A stretch of 57,244 nt of DNA, from NCBI GenBank assembly GCA_944386285.1, contig CALXAM010000038.1:1-57244 (forward strand), written 5' to 3'. A program made the translations under genes and the position numbers. Source of the DNA: an uncultured Clostridia bacterium. Its GTDB lineage: Bacteria; Bacillota; Clostridia; Oscillospirales; Ruminococcaceae. The notes below the pieces were generated by a model that saw only the letters and a list, made by a program, of their open reading frames with translations, was not told the origin of the DNA and did not search any database. This document shows, piece by piece, positions 25,629 to 33,544 of this stretch (position 1 is its first letter; the number at the start of each line of letters is the position of its first letter).

Positions 25629-28454
25629 CTAAATCAAAATCGGACAGTCTCCTGTCATCCGTGTAATGGCATTGATGCCGCGAATTGCAGAAGCTGCAAC
25701 CGTATCATCTCCGATTTTTACAATCAGCTGCAACCGCTCAAGCAGTTCGACAATTCTCTTTAACAACGCGGTCACCTCTTCATCCGCGCCGCCCATCATA
25801 GCTTTTAATTTGTTAAGCGGCGCCACAACCTCCGGATTGCTGCGTGCGTCCGTATTGTCACCGATCATCGCAAGTGTCGGCTGATCGACAATACCGCCGC
25901 TTGCAAGACGTGGAATCAACGGTGGATTCGCCGGCATGGAAAAGTGCCAATCCTGCCCAAACAATGAACCAAGTGCACCGGCAATTCCGCCGATTGCGTC
26001 TACAATCGCCTTTACAACCGTATAGATGCCTTTCCACAGTAAATTGATTCCGTCAACAATCAGGTTTACAACGCCTTTGACAATTCCCCAGATCGCGTCC
26101 CAGATTCCTTTGAAAAAAGTGCAGATTCCGTTCCACGCCTTTTCCCAATTCCCGGTGAAGATCCCCGTGATAAAGTCGATCAGACCGCCAAGTGCCTCAA
26201 ACACACCGCCAAGCACATCTGACAAGACTCCAAACACCGTACCAAGCATTGAAATGATGGTATTAAACACCTCTGCAATCGGCGGTCCTAAAACGTTTAC
26301 AAACCAGTTGACAATCGGCGCAATGAATTGATTATAGATTTCCATTGCACCATTTACGAGCTTCATGACAAATTCACCGATATGTGCAATCAACGGCTGT
26401 AAATGATCGTTCCACAACTGCTGCAGCACCGCAAAAATATTGTCAAAGATCGGCTTTAAGAAGCTGTTCCACACTGTTAAAAATATGTTTTTAACCGATT
26501 CAAGCATTGCCATAATATTGTTAATTGTCGTTTGACCATATGTTTCCCAGAGATTTTGAAATGTCGTGAAACAATCCAATATAATATTGGAAATGAGCGT
26601 GAACACCGGCTCCACTATACCCGACCACAGCGTGTCAAACCCAACCTTTAAAAAATCAAAGACACCGCCGATCACTTCCATCAAACCGATCCACATATCT
26701 GTAAACAGCGGTAACCCGTCGGTAACAAACCAATCAATCACCGGCACAAGTGCATTCCACACCGTTTCCGATACGGTTGCAAGCGTATCCATAAACCCGG
26801 ATAAAATTGTCGAAACCGTTGAAATGCTGACTGCCACCGCATCTTTGAAATCAGTTTGAAACCAATCGGATAACGGTGTCATCCATGCAGCACACTGACT
26901 CCCTATTCCCTGGAACAATGCGGCAAATCGCGCGATCGGTGCATCAAACTTTGAAAGATTCTCTTTAATCGGCACAACAACATAGTCGTAAAAACCTTTC
27001 CCGATACCTTCAAATACTTTTTTAAACTTTTCGGCAAAGGATGCTGCTGCAGCATCACCATTTGTGTCAAGTGCATCATAGTCAATTCCGCTTCCGTCCG
27101 TGCCCGCACCGGATGAAGGTGCTGACATGACGATCATTTCATCAAATGAAGCCTGCGATAAACTCTCCGCCGTCTGCTTAGCTGTTTCGGCGTTTTTTTG
27201 CATTCCCTTTGTGGCTTCAACTGATTCCGCATAGCTTTTCCCAAAAAGTGCGCTGATAAACGAAGCGATCGCCTTAGTGGCGGATGCAAGTCCGGACATC
27301 AATGTGTTGAGCAGCGGCATAATGCTTTGCATAATCGGTGTAAATGCGACCATGAGATTTGCTTTGACACTGTTTAGACTCTTTTTGAATGTTTCATTCT
27401 GTGTGGCGGCATTTGTAAGCAAAGAACGCAGGCCGGTAAACATAGCATACAGTCCTGCTGTGAGAAAAGTCGCTTTGAATGCACCTCCGATTGCCTGCGA
27501 GAGCGCTCCCATATGTTTTGACGAGGAATCTGTACTCTTTTTTACACTGTCGGATACCTTTTTCGATGTCTTGTCTGCCTCTGTTTTGATATCGTTCGTT
27601 GTCTTTTTGAACATGGAACGTATCCGCTCCATCGCTCTTTGGAATACATTCTGCGTTTTATTTGCTGCTTGTGTGACAGGCGCAGCGCCGTTTTGCGCTG
27701 TTGCAATCAAAGAATTCAACCTATTTTGCGAAGCTGCAATTTTTTGAGATAATACTTCAAAAGCTTTACTTCCTGCTTCCACATTTCTGAGTTGAGCTGC
27801 AAGTTCTGCAAGTCTATTACTTTCTTCGCTGATTTGTGGATTTGAAATGTTTGATGTTGTAATCGGTGCTTGTTTCTCGGGTGAAGTGGTTTTCTGCATT
27901 TTTGCAGTAACTGTATTGAGTCGTTCCTGCAAAGAAATAAGTTTACTTTCAGAAGCCGTGATTTTCCCAGAAAGGGTGTCAAACGCTTTGGTTCCTGCCT
28001 CTACATTTCGAAAATCCGTTTCAAGCTGCGCAAGCTTCTCGCGTTCCGCATCAATCTGCAAATTGATATTTTCAAACTTTTGCTTTAACAGTTCTTGCGG
28101 ATCTGAAGACGCTGCGAACACCTCCGACAAATCAACCGTTTTCGGCTCCGGCATTTTTGCATCCGATGATTTTAAATATTCCGGAATTTCTGAGAGTGCG
28201 CCAGTTTTCACCATACGCTTCATCTCATCATTGAATTTTGAAAAGTCTTTCTTGATGCCCTCGGTTTGCTGGGAAACCGCCTTTTGCGCCTCCTCCATCG
28301 GCTTATCAAACGATTCTGTGATCTGTTTGTTCACCCGGTCAAGCGGTGCTTGCATGTTGCTCTGCATCTCCTGCGTAACCTTATCAAACTGCACGGTCAG
28401 ATCACTTCCGTCCAGTGTCAATTTAAGTGCAACGCTTCCGACAACATCTGCCAT
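25629..28454 (-). CDS. Tape measure protein
   Basis: 941 aa. Residues 1-300 are coiled-coil rich with two similar repeats of the pattern around RLAELAAQLRNVEAGSKAFE. Hydrophobic segments lie around 335-410 and again at about 730-830, including tandem W-x(3-4)-W motifs typical of tape measure proteins. It sets tail length and is ejected with the DNA. It follows the chaperone pair, the standard order. Confidence 0.93.
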   Translation of the reverse strand: MADVVGSVALKLTLDGSDLTVQFDKVTQEMQSNMQAPLDRVNKQITESFDKPMEEAQKAVSQQTEGIKKDFSKFNDEMKRMVKTGALSEIPEYLKSSDAKMPEPKTVDLSEVFAASSDPQELLKQKFENINLQIDAEREKLAQLETDFRNVEAGTKAFDTLSGKITASESKLISLQERLNTVTAKMQKTTSPEKQAPITTSNISNPQISEESNRLAELAAQLRNVEAGSKAFEVLSQKIAASQNRLNSLIATAQNGAAPVTQAANKTQNVFQRAMERIRSMFKKTTNDIKTEADKTSKKVSDSVKKSTDSSSKHMGALSQAIGGAFKATFLTAGLYAMFTGLRSLLTNAATQNETFKKSLNSVKANLMVAFTPIMQSIMPLLNTLMSGLASATKAIASFISALFGKSYAESVEATKGMQKNAETAKQTAESLSQASFDEMIVMSAPSSGAGTDGSGIDYDALDTNGDAAAASFAEKFKKVFEGIGKGFYDYVVVPIKENLSKFDAPIARFAALFQGIGSQCAAWMTPLSDWFQTDFKDAVAVSISTVSTILSGFMDTLATVSETVWNALVPVIDWFVTDGLPLFTDMWIGLMEVIGGVFDFLKVGFDTLWSGIVEPVFTLISNIILDCFTTFQNLWETYGQTTINNIMAMLESVKNIFLTVWNSFLKPIFDNIFAVLQQLWNDHLQPLIAHIGEFVMKLVNGAMEIYNQFIAPIVNWFVNVLGPPIAEVFNTIISMLGTVFGVLSDVLGGVFEALGGLIDFITGIFTGNWEKAWNGICTFFKGIWDAIWGIVKGVVNLIVDGINLLWKGIYTVVKAIVDAIGGIAGALGSLFGQDWHFSMPANPPLIPRLASGGIVDQPTLAMIGDNTDARSNPEVVAPLNKLKAMMGGADEEVTALLKRIVELLERLQLIVKIGDDTVAASAIRGINAITRMTGDCPILI

Positions 28455-28469
28455 ATGCTCCCCCCTTTT

Positions 28470-28862
28470 TTACGAAAATGCCGCGGCAAGCTGCCGTTCA
28501 AGTTCCGCCATCTGCCGCATCCAGTCGTCCATCGAAACGGTTTTCGCCTGCTCATTGGCAAGAAACGTCCTCCACTCAGAGCGGATGCGGTGCTGCATTG
28601 GTGTAAACTGCTTGATGATCTGAGGATCGTCTTCGCTCCGAATTGAAATGACACGTCCGAGCGGTGTGTCGTCCATCAGACCGGAAACCAGCTTCACCCA
28701 ATCGATATAGTGCAAATGAGGCTGTTTTGACGGAATGATTCCATACTGTTTCGCAATACTCTGTTCAATAAGTGTGCGATCATAGGAAATATCATACCAG
28801 CGCACTGCTCCGTCATTCTTTGGTGTTTTGAAATCGTGCACCCACCTGCTCGGGTGTTTCAC
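28470..28862 (-). CDS. Tail assembly chaperone, distal frame (frameshift product)
   Basis: 130 codons open from a GTG at 28862 that lacks a ribosome binding site. It overlaps the end of the upstream chaperone gene by about 50 bp in the +1 (equivalently -2) frame. The region resembles phage Gp15/gpT-type extensions and ends 15 bp before the tape measure gene. It is most likely made as a C-terminal extension of the upstream protein by programmed frameshifting, but independent translation cannot be excluded. Confidence 0.72.
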   Translation of the reverse strand: MKHPSRWVHDFKTPKNDGAVRWYDISYDRTLIEQSIAKQYGIIPSKQPHLHYIDWVKLVSGLMDDTPLGRVISIRSEDDPQIIKQFTPMQHRIRSEWRTFLANEQAKTVSMDDWMRQMAELERQLAAAFS

Positions 28863-29133
28863 CAGTCATTGCGGCGATCACTGTTTCAAAGATGCGCATG
28901 GATGCTGCGAACGGATAATTTGCCTCGTCCACTTCTTTTGCCGCTGCCTCACCGAGCGCCAGCGAAAGCACTTCCCGGATCATCTTCATCATGTTCTCTT
29001 GCTTTGTTGACGCTGCAATTTTCTGCACCTTTTCCACCGTTTTTTGCCGATCGTCAATCGGATACACCTTGTCACCGATTCGGATTTCGGGACATTCGGT
29101 CAGCAATTTATTGTCTACTGTATACATTTTCAT
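28813..29133 (-). CDS. Tail assembly chaperone, proximal frame (gpG-like)
   Basis: 106 aa from ATG at 29133 with AAAGGAAG upstream; the longer frame to 29169 covers a hairpin. Mostly helical, with a pattern typical of small proteins between tail tube and tape measure (EVLSLALGEAAAKEVDEANY). It probably binds the tape measure protein during tail assembly. Confidence 0.8.
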   Translation of the reverse strand: MKMYTVDNKLLTECPEIRIGDKVYPIDDRQKTVEKVQKIAASTKQENMMKMIREVLSLALGEAAAKEVDEANYPFAASMRIFETVIAAMTGETPEQVGARFQNTKE

Positions 29134-29160
29134 ATTGTTACTTCCTTTCTTAAAAAGAAG

Positions 29161-29187
29161 TCGGAGCACTCACCCTGAATGCTCCGA
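29161..29187 (-). terminator. Hairpin between tail tube and chaperone genes
   Basis: Stem TCGGAGCA/TGCTCCGA followed on the minus strand by CTTCTTTTT. It probably reduces transcription after the abundantly needed tail tube gene. Confidence 0.6.
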
Positions 29188-29197
29188 TCTCTTTTGT

Positions 29198-29635
29198 TTA
29201 TTCCTCCGCCGGCGGCGTATAGGTCGGCTTTCCGCTCGACATGATATCAAATTCCAAACCGTCTACATTGGTGCTGTCACCGCCGCCGGGCGTTGTGACA
29301 TTGACTACACAGTCAAAGCTGATTTTTCCGCCGCTCGGAAACTCCCATTCGAAGAAAGAATCGCACTCACGGCCGCTCTTCCAGGCAAGCTCATACACAT
29401 AATCGTTTCCCTCATCACCGATACAGCGTTTGCCTTTCATCGACACCGTAATGCTTTTGCCGGTCATCAGCCGTTTCAACCAGCCTTCTGTTTCCATCGG
29501 CGTCCATTCCTGCACACTGCCGTCCACTTTTACGGAAAACGACTCCATTTCCGCAATCGTTTTTACGCTTTCCTGTGATTCGCCGATTTTAAATTTGTTT
29601 TTAAATACAGGGAATACCCCTGTGATTCCTGCCAT
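29198..29635 (-). CDS. Major tail tube protein
   Basis: 145 aa, beginning MAGITGVFPVFKNKFKIGE, rich in beta strands with a Gly-rich loop near residue 116 (TTPGGGDSTN). Position and size fit the tail tube protein that polymerises around the tape measure. A hairpin follows the gene. Confidence 0.82.
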   Translation of the reverse strand: MAGITGVFPVFKNKFKIGESQESVKTIAEMESFSVKVDGSVQEWTPMETEGWLKRLMTGKSITVSMKGKRCIGDEGNDYVYELAWKSGRECDSFFEWEFPSGGKISFDCVVNVTTPGGGDSTNVDGLEFDIMSSGKPTYTPPAEE

Positions 29636-30043
29636 TTAGTTCACCCTTTCGTATACAATCATCAAGTTGATCACATATTCGCACACGCCGTACTCATCCC
29701 GTCCAACATTCACAGGTCCGCCGGAAGCGTCCACCAAAACAATCGGGATTTCTCCCATCAAAAAGCCGCCTGCCCCGCTCATGTGTTCCCACAACGACTG
29801 CGCCTGTGTTTCCGCTTGTGTCGGTGTCTTTGACCAGTGCAGCAGAATACAGACGGATTTTTGTGCATATCTTGTCTGCGGATATCCACCGAGACAAATG
29901 CGGCCGGGCGGCGAGCGCTTTCCGTCATACACGCCGACAAAACACTCTTTATTTGCATCAATGGTGCCCACTGCAATTTTACCGACCGTTTCGGGTGCGA
30001 TTTCCTTGATCCAATCTTTCACATGTGCAAGCGTGAGTATCAA
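29636..30043 (-). CDS. Tail terminator/minor capsid-type protein
   Basis: 135 aa. The pattern around KIAVGTIDANKECFVGVYDG and ICLGGYPQTRYAQKSV matches the phage 'minor capsid protein' family that works as a tail terminator in this module. It overlaps the upstream gene by 8 bp and is adjacent to the tail tube gene. Confidence 0.75.
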   Translation of the reverse strand: MILTLAHVKDWIKEIAPETVGKIAVGTIDANKECFVGVYDGKRSPPGRICLGGYPQTRYAQKSVCILLHWSKTPTQAETQAQSLWEHMSGAGGFLMGEIPIVLVDASGGPVNVGRDEYGVCEYVINLMIVYERVN

Positions 30044-30420
30044 ATTCCCGCCTCCTTTTTAAAAATCTCTTGAAACGTTTCAAGGGAAAACGCTTCCTCT
30101 TTCCCTCCCGGCAGCCATGGTGCAAGCCATTCTCCGCCTGCGTTCGGATTGTTGACCGTCTGAAAGTTATATTCCGGATGATAATAGAGACGGCGTGCCT
30201 GCGGAGAATCTGTGATAATCTCCACGCACAGAGAATCACCGTCTTGATATGTCTCTGTTACATATGTCTCGTGATTTTGCATATCGCCTTGGTCGTACGG
30301 CATCACCTGTGCGCTTTTCACTTCCGTAAAGAGCGCTTCTCCTGTTTTCTGAAGTGCCGTTTGCGCCGCCTCAGCAAGCCGTTTACAAGCGGCTGTATCC
30401 CACTCTATCTGAATCTTCAT
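30040..30420 (-). CDS. Head-tail joining (minor capsid 2-type) protein
   Basis: 126 aa from ATG at 30420, which overlaps the previous stop as TGATG and has GGAG upstream. The segment SAQVMPYDQGDMQNHETYV and HPEYNFQTVNNPNAGGEWL are typical of the HK97-gp10-like/minor capsid family that completes the neck. Confidence 0.78.
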   Translation of the reverse strand: MKIQIEWDTAACKRLAEAAQTALQKTGEALFTEVKSAQVMPYDQGDMQNHETYVTETYQDGDSLCVEIITDSPQARRLYYHPEYNFQTVNNPNAGGEWLAPWLPGGKEEAFSLETFQEIFKKEAGI

Positions 30421-30758
30421 CAGATCAACTCCAAACAAGTGAAATTTACTGTCCCGTCCGGATTCCGCCCACGGGAAGCTTTATAAATGCGCCGTCTCAT
30501 TGTGCTGCCCGCATCAATTTCCACTTCTCCGTAAATATCGTTTCCCGGATAAATATCGCCGTCAAAAAAAGCCTGTGCATTCAACTGCACAAGCTGCTTT
30601 TGCGCTGTCATGACCTGCCGTGATTTTTCGGAATAATTGCACATTCCCTCAAACAGCAATGTGTGTTTCTCTGCGCCGTTTTCGTCAATTCCATCACTTA
30701 GATACACTTTCACATATGTACTGCGAACCGTTTTCGGAACAAGTTTTGGCCACTTCAT
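30420..30758 (-). CDS. Head closure/putative minor capsid protein
   Basis: 112 aa small protein between the connector and joining genes; a 4-bp overlap at its start couples it to the upstream gene. By position it should be a head-closure protein. It contains a beta-rich middle (GDIYPGNDIYGEVEIDAGST). Confidence 0.7.
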   Translation of the reverse strand: MKWPKLVPKTVRSTYVKVYLSDGIDENGAEKHTLLFEGMCNYSEKSRQVMTAQKQLVQLNAQAFFDGDIYPGNDIYGEVEIDAGSTMRRRIYKASRGRNPDGTVNFTCLELI

Positions 30759-31150
30759 GAAAAAATCCTCCTATCAAGTCCTAAATAGCAAAGACCAGTT
30801 TGACGCAGAACATTCATCACATACGCAGTTGTCTGCACTCCGTTTTGTTCCACAAGGCCTGCACCCCCGAACTGCATGGATACGCCGTTGATCCCATAAG
30901 ACGAAAGCGGCATTTCCAAAAAGTCGGCATAGGTATAGCGAAACGACGCCTGCTTACACACCGCACATTTGACCTGCTCCTTTTGAAAGTCCGTCAGCGC
31001 TTCAAACCCGATTGTATTGATCCGATTATACGTTAAGCCGTCGATATCACGCTGTGCTTCTTCCAACCGTGCAGTGAGCTCTTCTTCGGGAATCTCTTCT
31101 CCCTTGCAAAACCGCGCAAAATCTTCTTTGTCGGCATACATGTCGCTCAT
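30755..31150 (-). CDS. Head-tail connector (gp6-like) protein
   Basis: 131 aa. The helical N-terminal half (EELTARLEEAQRDIDGLTYN) and the following TDFQKEQVKCAVCKQASF pattern match head-tail connector proteins that sit on the portal ring. It lies after the capsid genes and overlaps both neighbours by 4 bp. Confidence 0.78.
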   Translation of the reverse strand: MSDMYADKEDFARFCKGEEIPEEELTARLEEAQRDIDGLTYNRINTIGFEALTDFQKEQVKCAVCKQASFRYTYADFLEMPLSSYGINGVSMQFGGAGLVEQNGVQTTAYVMNVLRQTGLCYLGLDRRIFS

Positions 31151-31434
31151 TCTCCTTTTTTGGAAGCTTTCTTCTCAGAATCCGGCTTCTTCTGTGACGA
31201 TGCTTTTGTCTTTGGTGCATCTTCTGAAGGTTCCGAATCTGAAGCCTGCTCCGATATCTCTTCCTCATCTTCCGAATCCGGAACCTTCTCCAGTATCTCT
31301 TTCTCGTCTTTCGAAGGTTTCTTCGGGGAAGGCTCTTCGTATACTGCAAAGTCGGGATTCTTTTTGAGCATTTCCTCTACCATCGGAACAGACGGTTCTA
31401 AAATCACACCGGTCGTTTTGTTTTTAAACTTCAT
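31147..31434 (-). CDS. Small acidic head protein, unknown role
   Basis: 95 aa from ATG at 31434 (AAGGAG 9 nt upstream; the ATG at 31443 is too close to it). An N-terminal 30-residue folded segment (KFKNKTTGVILEPSV) is followed by a low-complexity Glu/Asp/Ser/Lys tail. Proteins of this shape commonly follow the major capsid gene in Firmicutes phages; function unknown. Confidence 0.7.
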   Translation of the reverse strand: MKFKNKTTGVILEPSVPMVEEMLKKNPDFAVYEEPSPKKPSKDEKEILEKVPDSEDEEEISEQASDSEPSEDAPKTKASSQKKPDSEKKASKKGE

Positions 31435-31447
31435 CTGCCCCATCTCC

Positions 31448-32287
31448 TTATTCTGTTTCCCATTTGAACATCAGATCCGGCGTGAGCGATTTTGTGCCGT
31501 AATCATAAAACAGACTGACGTCAAAATCGTTCGACAGCGGGATTTTCTCCGGCTCAGTATACTGATCGGATACAACCGGCTGTGCAACTGCACCAAAGAC
31601 CATTGAAATGCCGTTTGTCGTACTCGGCAGGCGGGTGCTGCTGTATACTTTCACACCGTGATACATACCGAATTCCTCTCCCGCAGTATCTACATTTGTA
31701 TTCGGCTGTGTGTCAAGGAAGGTGCGAAGCGCACCATATTTTGCAGGAGAGAGCACAACGGCAATCTGCTCCCGTTCAACACCGTCCACATAGTCGTTTT
31801 TCACGGTTTCGACGGACTGAATCAGCTCTTCAACGATCTCCTGAATCGCTGTCCCTGTTGGCTCAAGCTTGGTTGCATCCGCTGCGGCCTGTGTGAAAAA
31901 CGCACGATCGAGCGTGGCGGCCATGCTTAGTGCATGGTTGTCGGCACGCCGCTTCATAATGTTGGTTACCCCGAATGTCTCAAGGTCGAATTTTGCGATT
32001 TCCTCAACGATCTCCTTGTGCTGATCGAGATTTACAGTTGTGGGCGGTGCTTTCAACTTGTCGCCTTTTCCTGCAGTACGCGCTGTGCCGTATGCTTTCG
32101 ATTCGCTGTTCGCAAACCTCTTGAATTCCACACTGCCCGCAGCAGGATTTCCTGTGTACTGCTGGCTTTTGAGCGCCGTGGAAAGGGTCAATTTCTGTAC
32201 ATTTTCGATCACCATTCCATAAAGTTCCGCCAGATCCGCCGGCGAACTTCCATCGGTCGTCATACTGATTGCTTTTGTTCTTGGCAT
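31448..32287 (-). CDS. Major capsid protein
   Basis: 279 aa, beginning MPRTKAISMTTDGSSPADLA. It has an alpha/beta pattern typical of HK97-fold coats without a long N-terminal delta domain, consistent with a separate scaffold gene directly upstream. Features such as GKGDKLKAPPTTVNLDQHKE and the C-terminal SLFYDYGTKSLTPDLMFKW agree with Firmicutes siphophage coats. Confidence 0.88.
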   Translation of the reverse strand: MPRTKAISMTTDGSSPADLAELYGMVIENVQKLTLSTALKSQQYTGNPAAGSVEFKRFANSESKAYGTARTAGKGDKLKAPPTTVNLDQHKEIVEEIAKFDLETFGVTNIMKRRADNHALSMAATLDRAFFTQAAADATKLEPTGTAIQEIVEELIQSVETVKNDYVDGVEREQIAVVLSPAKYGALRTFLDTQPNTNVDTAGEEFGMYHGVKVYSSTRLPSTTNGISMVFGAVAQPVVSDQYTEPEKIPLSNDFDVSLFYDYGTKSLTPDLMFKWETE

Positions 32288-32310
32288 AGTTCATTCATCC
32301 TTTCTGTTTG

Positions 32311-32889
32311 TTAGAAAATGACTTTTCCTTTCGGCAAGCCTTTCCCCTTCGCCTGCTCAGCGCCGGAGGTGTCCACGCCAACTTTAAAGCCGCCTTTGCT
32401 GTCAGCATCTTTTTTTACTTGCCATTCAGGACGCCGCTTGAGCACTTCTTTGAGCGCATCGCGCACACCCTCCTCGTCAAGCTCGCCGTCTTTTTCCGCC
32501 TGCATAACGGCAAGGCAGACTGCATCCGAAACGGCATCCGGATTGACACCGTTTTGATATGCCTCAAGCTGTGCCCGCACGATCAGTAGTTCCCGGTTTG
32601 CAGTTTTGAGTGCAGTGTCAGCATCCGAGGATTCCTGCCGATCCGTTTGGCTGTCCTGCTGGCTGCTTCCGCCTGCCTGCTGCATCTTTTTGCGTTCTCT
32701 CCTCAGCCGCTTTTCGATGATGGCATCAAGCTCCTCCTGTGATTTCGGAAGTCCGTCATTTTCCGGTTTGTCTTTTGTTTCTTTGGTTTCCTGTGCGCTG
32801 CTGTCTTCCACATCTTTCTCCCGCGGATCGGCCGGTTCCGCAAAATACTGTGTACCGAGATGCAGGCACGTGCGTGTGTTTGTTTTCAT
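32311..32889 (-). CDS. Scaffolding protein (DUF4355-like)
   Basis: 192 aa from ATG at 32889 with GGAGG upstream; the 66-codon upstream extension runs over a terminator and is spurious. Highly charged and helical (SQEELDAIIEKRLRRERKKM, a Gln/Ser-rich linker, then TANRELLIVRAQLEAYQNG), the usual layout of phage scaffolds that guide capsid assembly. It is immediately upstream of the major capsid gene. Confidence 0.85.
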   Translation of the reverse strand: MKTNTRTCLHLGTQYFAEPADPREKDVEDSSAQETKETKDKPENDGLPKSQEELDAIIEKRLRRERKKMQQAGGSSQQDSQTDRQESSDADTALKTANRELLIVRAQLEAYQNGVNPDAVSDAVCLAVMQAEKDGELDEEGVRDALKEVLKRRPEWQVKKDADSKGGFKVGVDTSGAEQAKGKGLPKGKVIF

Positions 32890-32961
32890 ATGCAATCCTC
32901 CAGTTTTAAGCCCTGTAGGCTGTTTTTCCGCGGACAGTTTTAAGCCGTAACACGTTTTGGG

Positions 32962-33001
32962 CAAAACAAAAAGCGCATTCGGACAAAACGTCCAAACACG
33001 C
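32962..33001 (-). terminator. Terminator between the portal/minor-capsid block and the scaffold gene
   Basis: A 12-bp stem with some G-T pairs (GCGTGTTTGGAC against GTCCGAATGCGC) and a TTTTTGTTTT tail on the minus strand, 39 bp after the preceding stop. It suggests partial termination or a separate promoter for scaffold and capsid, though I could not find a convincing promoter in 32890-32960. Confidence 0.7.
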
Positions 33002-33040
33002 CTGCTGTTTCTTTTGTTGTAAAGTAAAAGCCTTTCTCTC

Positions 33041-33529
33041 TCAAACGGGTTCCCGTTTGGGGTCGATCGGATATTTTCGCACATAGCGCTTTTTTTCTTC
33101 GACCGAGCTCCTTAACGCTTCCACATATTCCTCTGCCGACGAAAACTCCGGCAAGTCACAGCTTGGAAAACGCTCTCCAAACATCTGTGAATACTGTTTG
33201 TGCATTTGCCTCACACTGTCTTGAAACAAAAGCTTCCGCGCATTCGCATCAATGAAAAGGAACTTTCTTTGTGGCATGGGCTCACCGTTATGCGTCCTTT
33301 GGTATTCCTCGTCCATAATTTCCTCAGGTGTTCGGAAGGGACATTTCGGGACATACACGGTCTTTTCTGCGATCGAACGCTTTAGCCCTTCCACATACTC
33401 CTCCACCGAGGAAAACTGGCAATGATTAAAAAACGGATAACGTTCCCCGAACATCGCAAAATACTGCTCGCGCAGTTCCATAACACCTGCCTCACGAAGT
33501 TCTTTTCTTATAGTCGGACCGATAAACAT
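33041..33529 (-). CDS. Protein with internal duplication, unknown function
   Basis: 162 aa. Two copies of a roughly 48-residue unit, each reading about Q-Y-x-x-M-F-G-E-R-(Y/F)-P, then F-S-S-x-E-E-Y-V-E-x-L-(K/R)-x-S, then Y-V-x-K-x-P. Copies are at about 19-67 and 109-157. It begins 15 bp after the minor capsid gene with AGGAGG. No family recognised. It could be a structural accessory or an inhibitor of the neighbouring HExxH domain; the latter is only suggested by adjacency. Confidence 0.75.
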   Translation of the reverse strand: MFIGPTIRKELREAGVMELREQYFAMFGERYPFFNHCQFSSVEEYVEGLKRSIAEKTVYVPKCPFRTPEEIMDEEYQRTHNGEPMPQRKFLFIDANARKLLFQDSVRQMHKQYSQMFGERFPSCDLPEFSSAEEYVEALRSSVEEKKRYVRKYPIDPKREPV

Positions 33530-33544
33530 CGTTTTTCCTCCTTT

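Noticed and set aside
27847..28623. A 258-codon plus-strand frame opposite the tape measure gene
   Set aside because: Shadow of the low-complexity coiled-coil coding region; no ribosome binding site and opposite to the late operon.
32890..33084. Upstream extension of the scaffold protein
   Set aside because: It runs through a terminator hairpin, and the ATG at 32889 has a strong ribosome binding site and the expected scaffold N-terminus.
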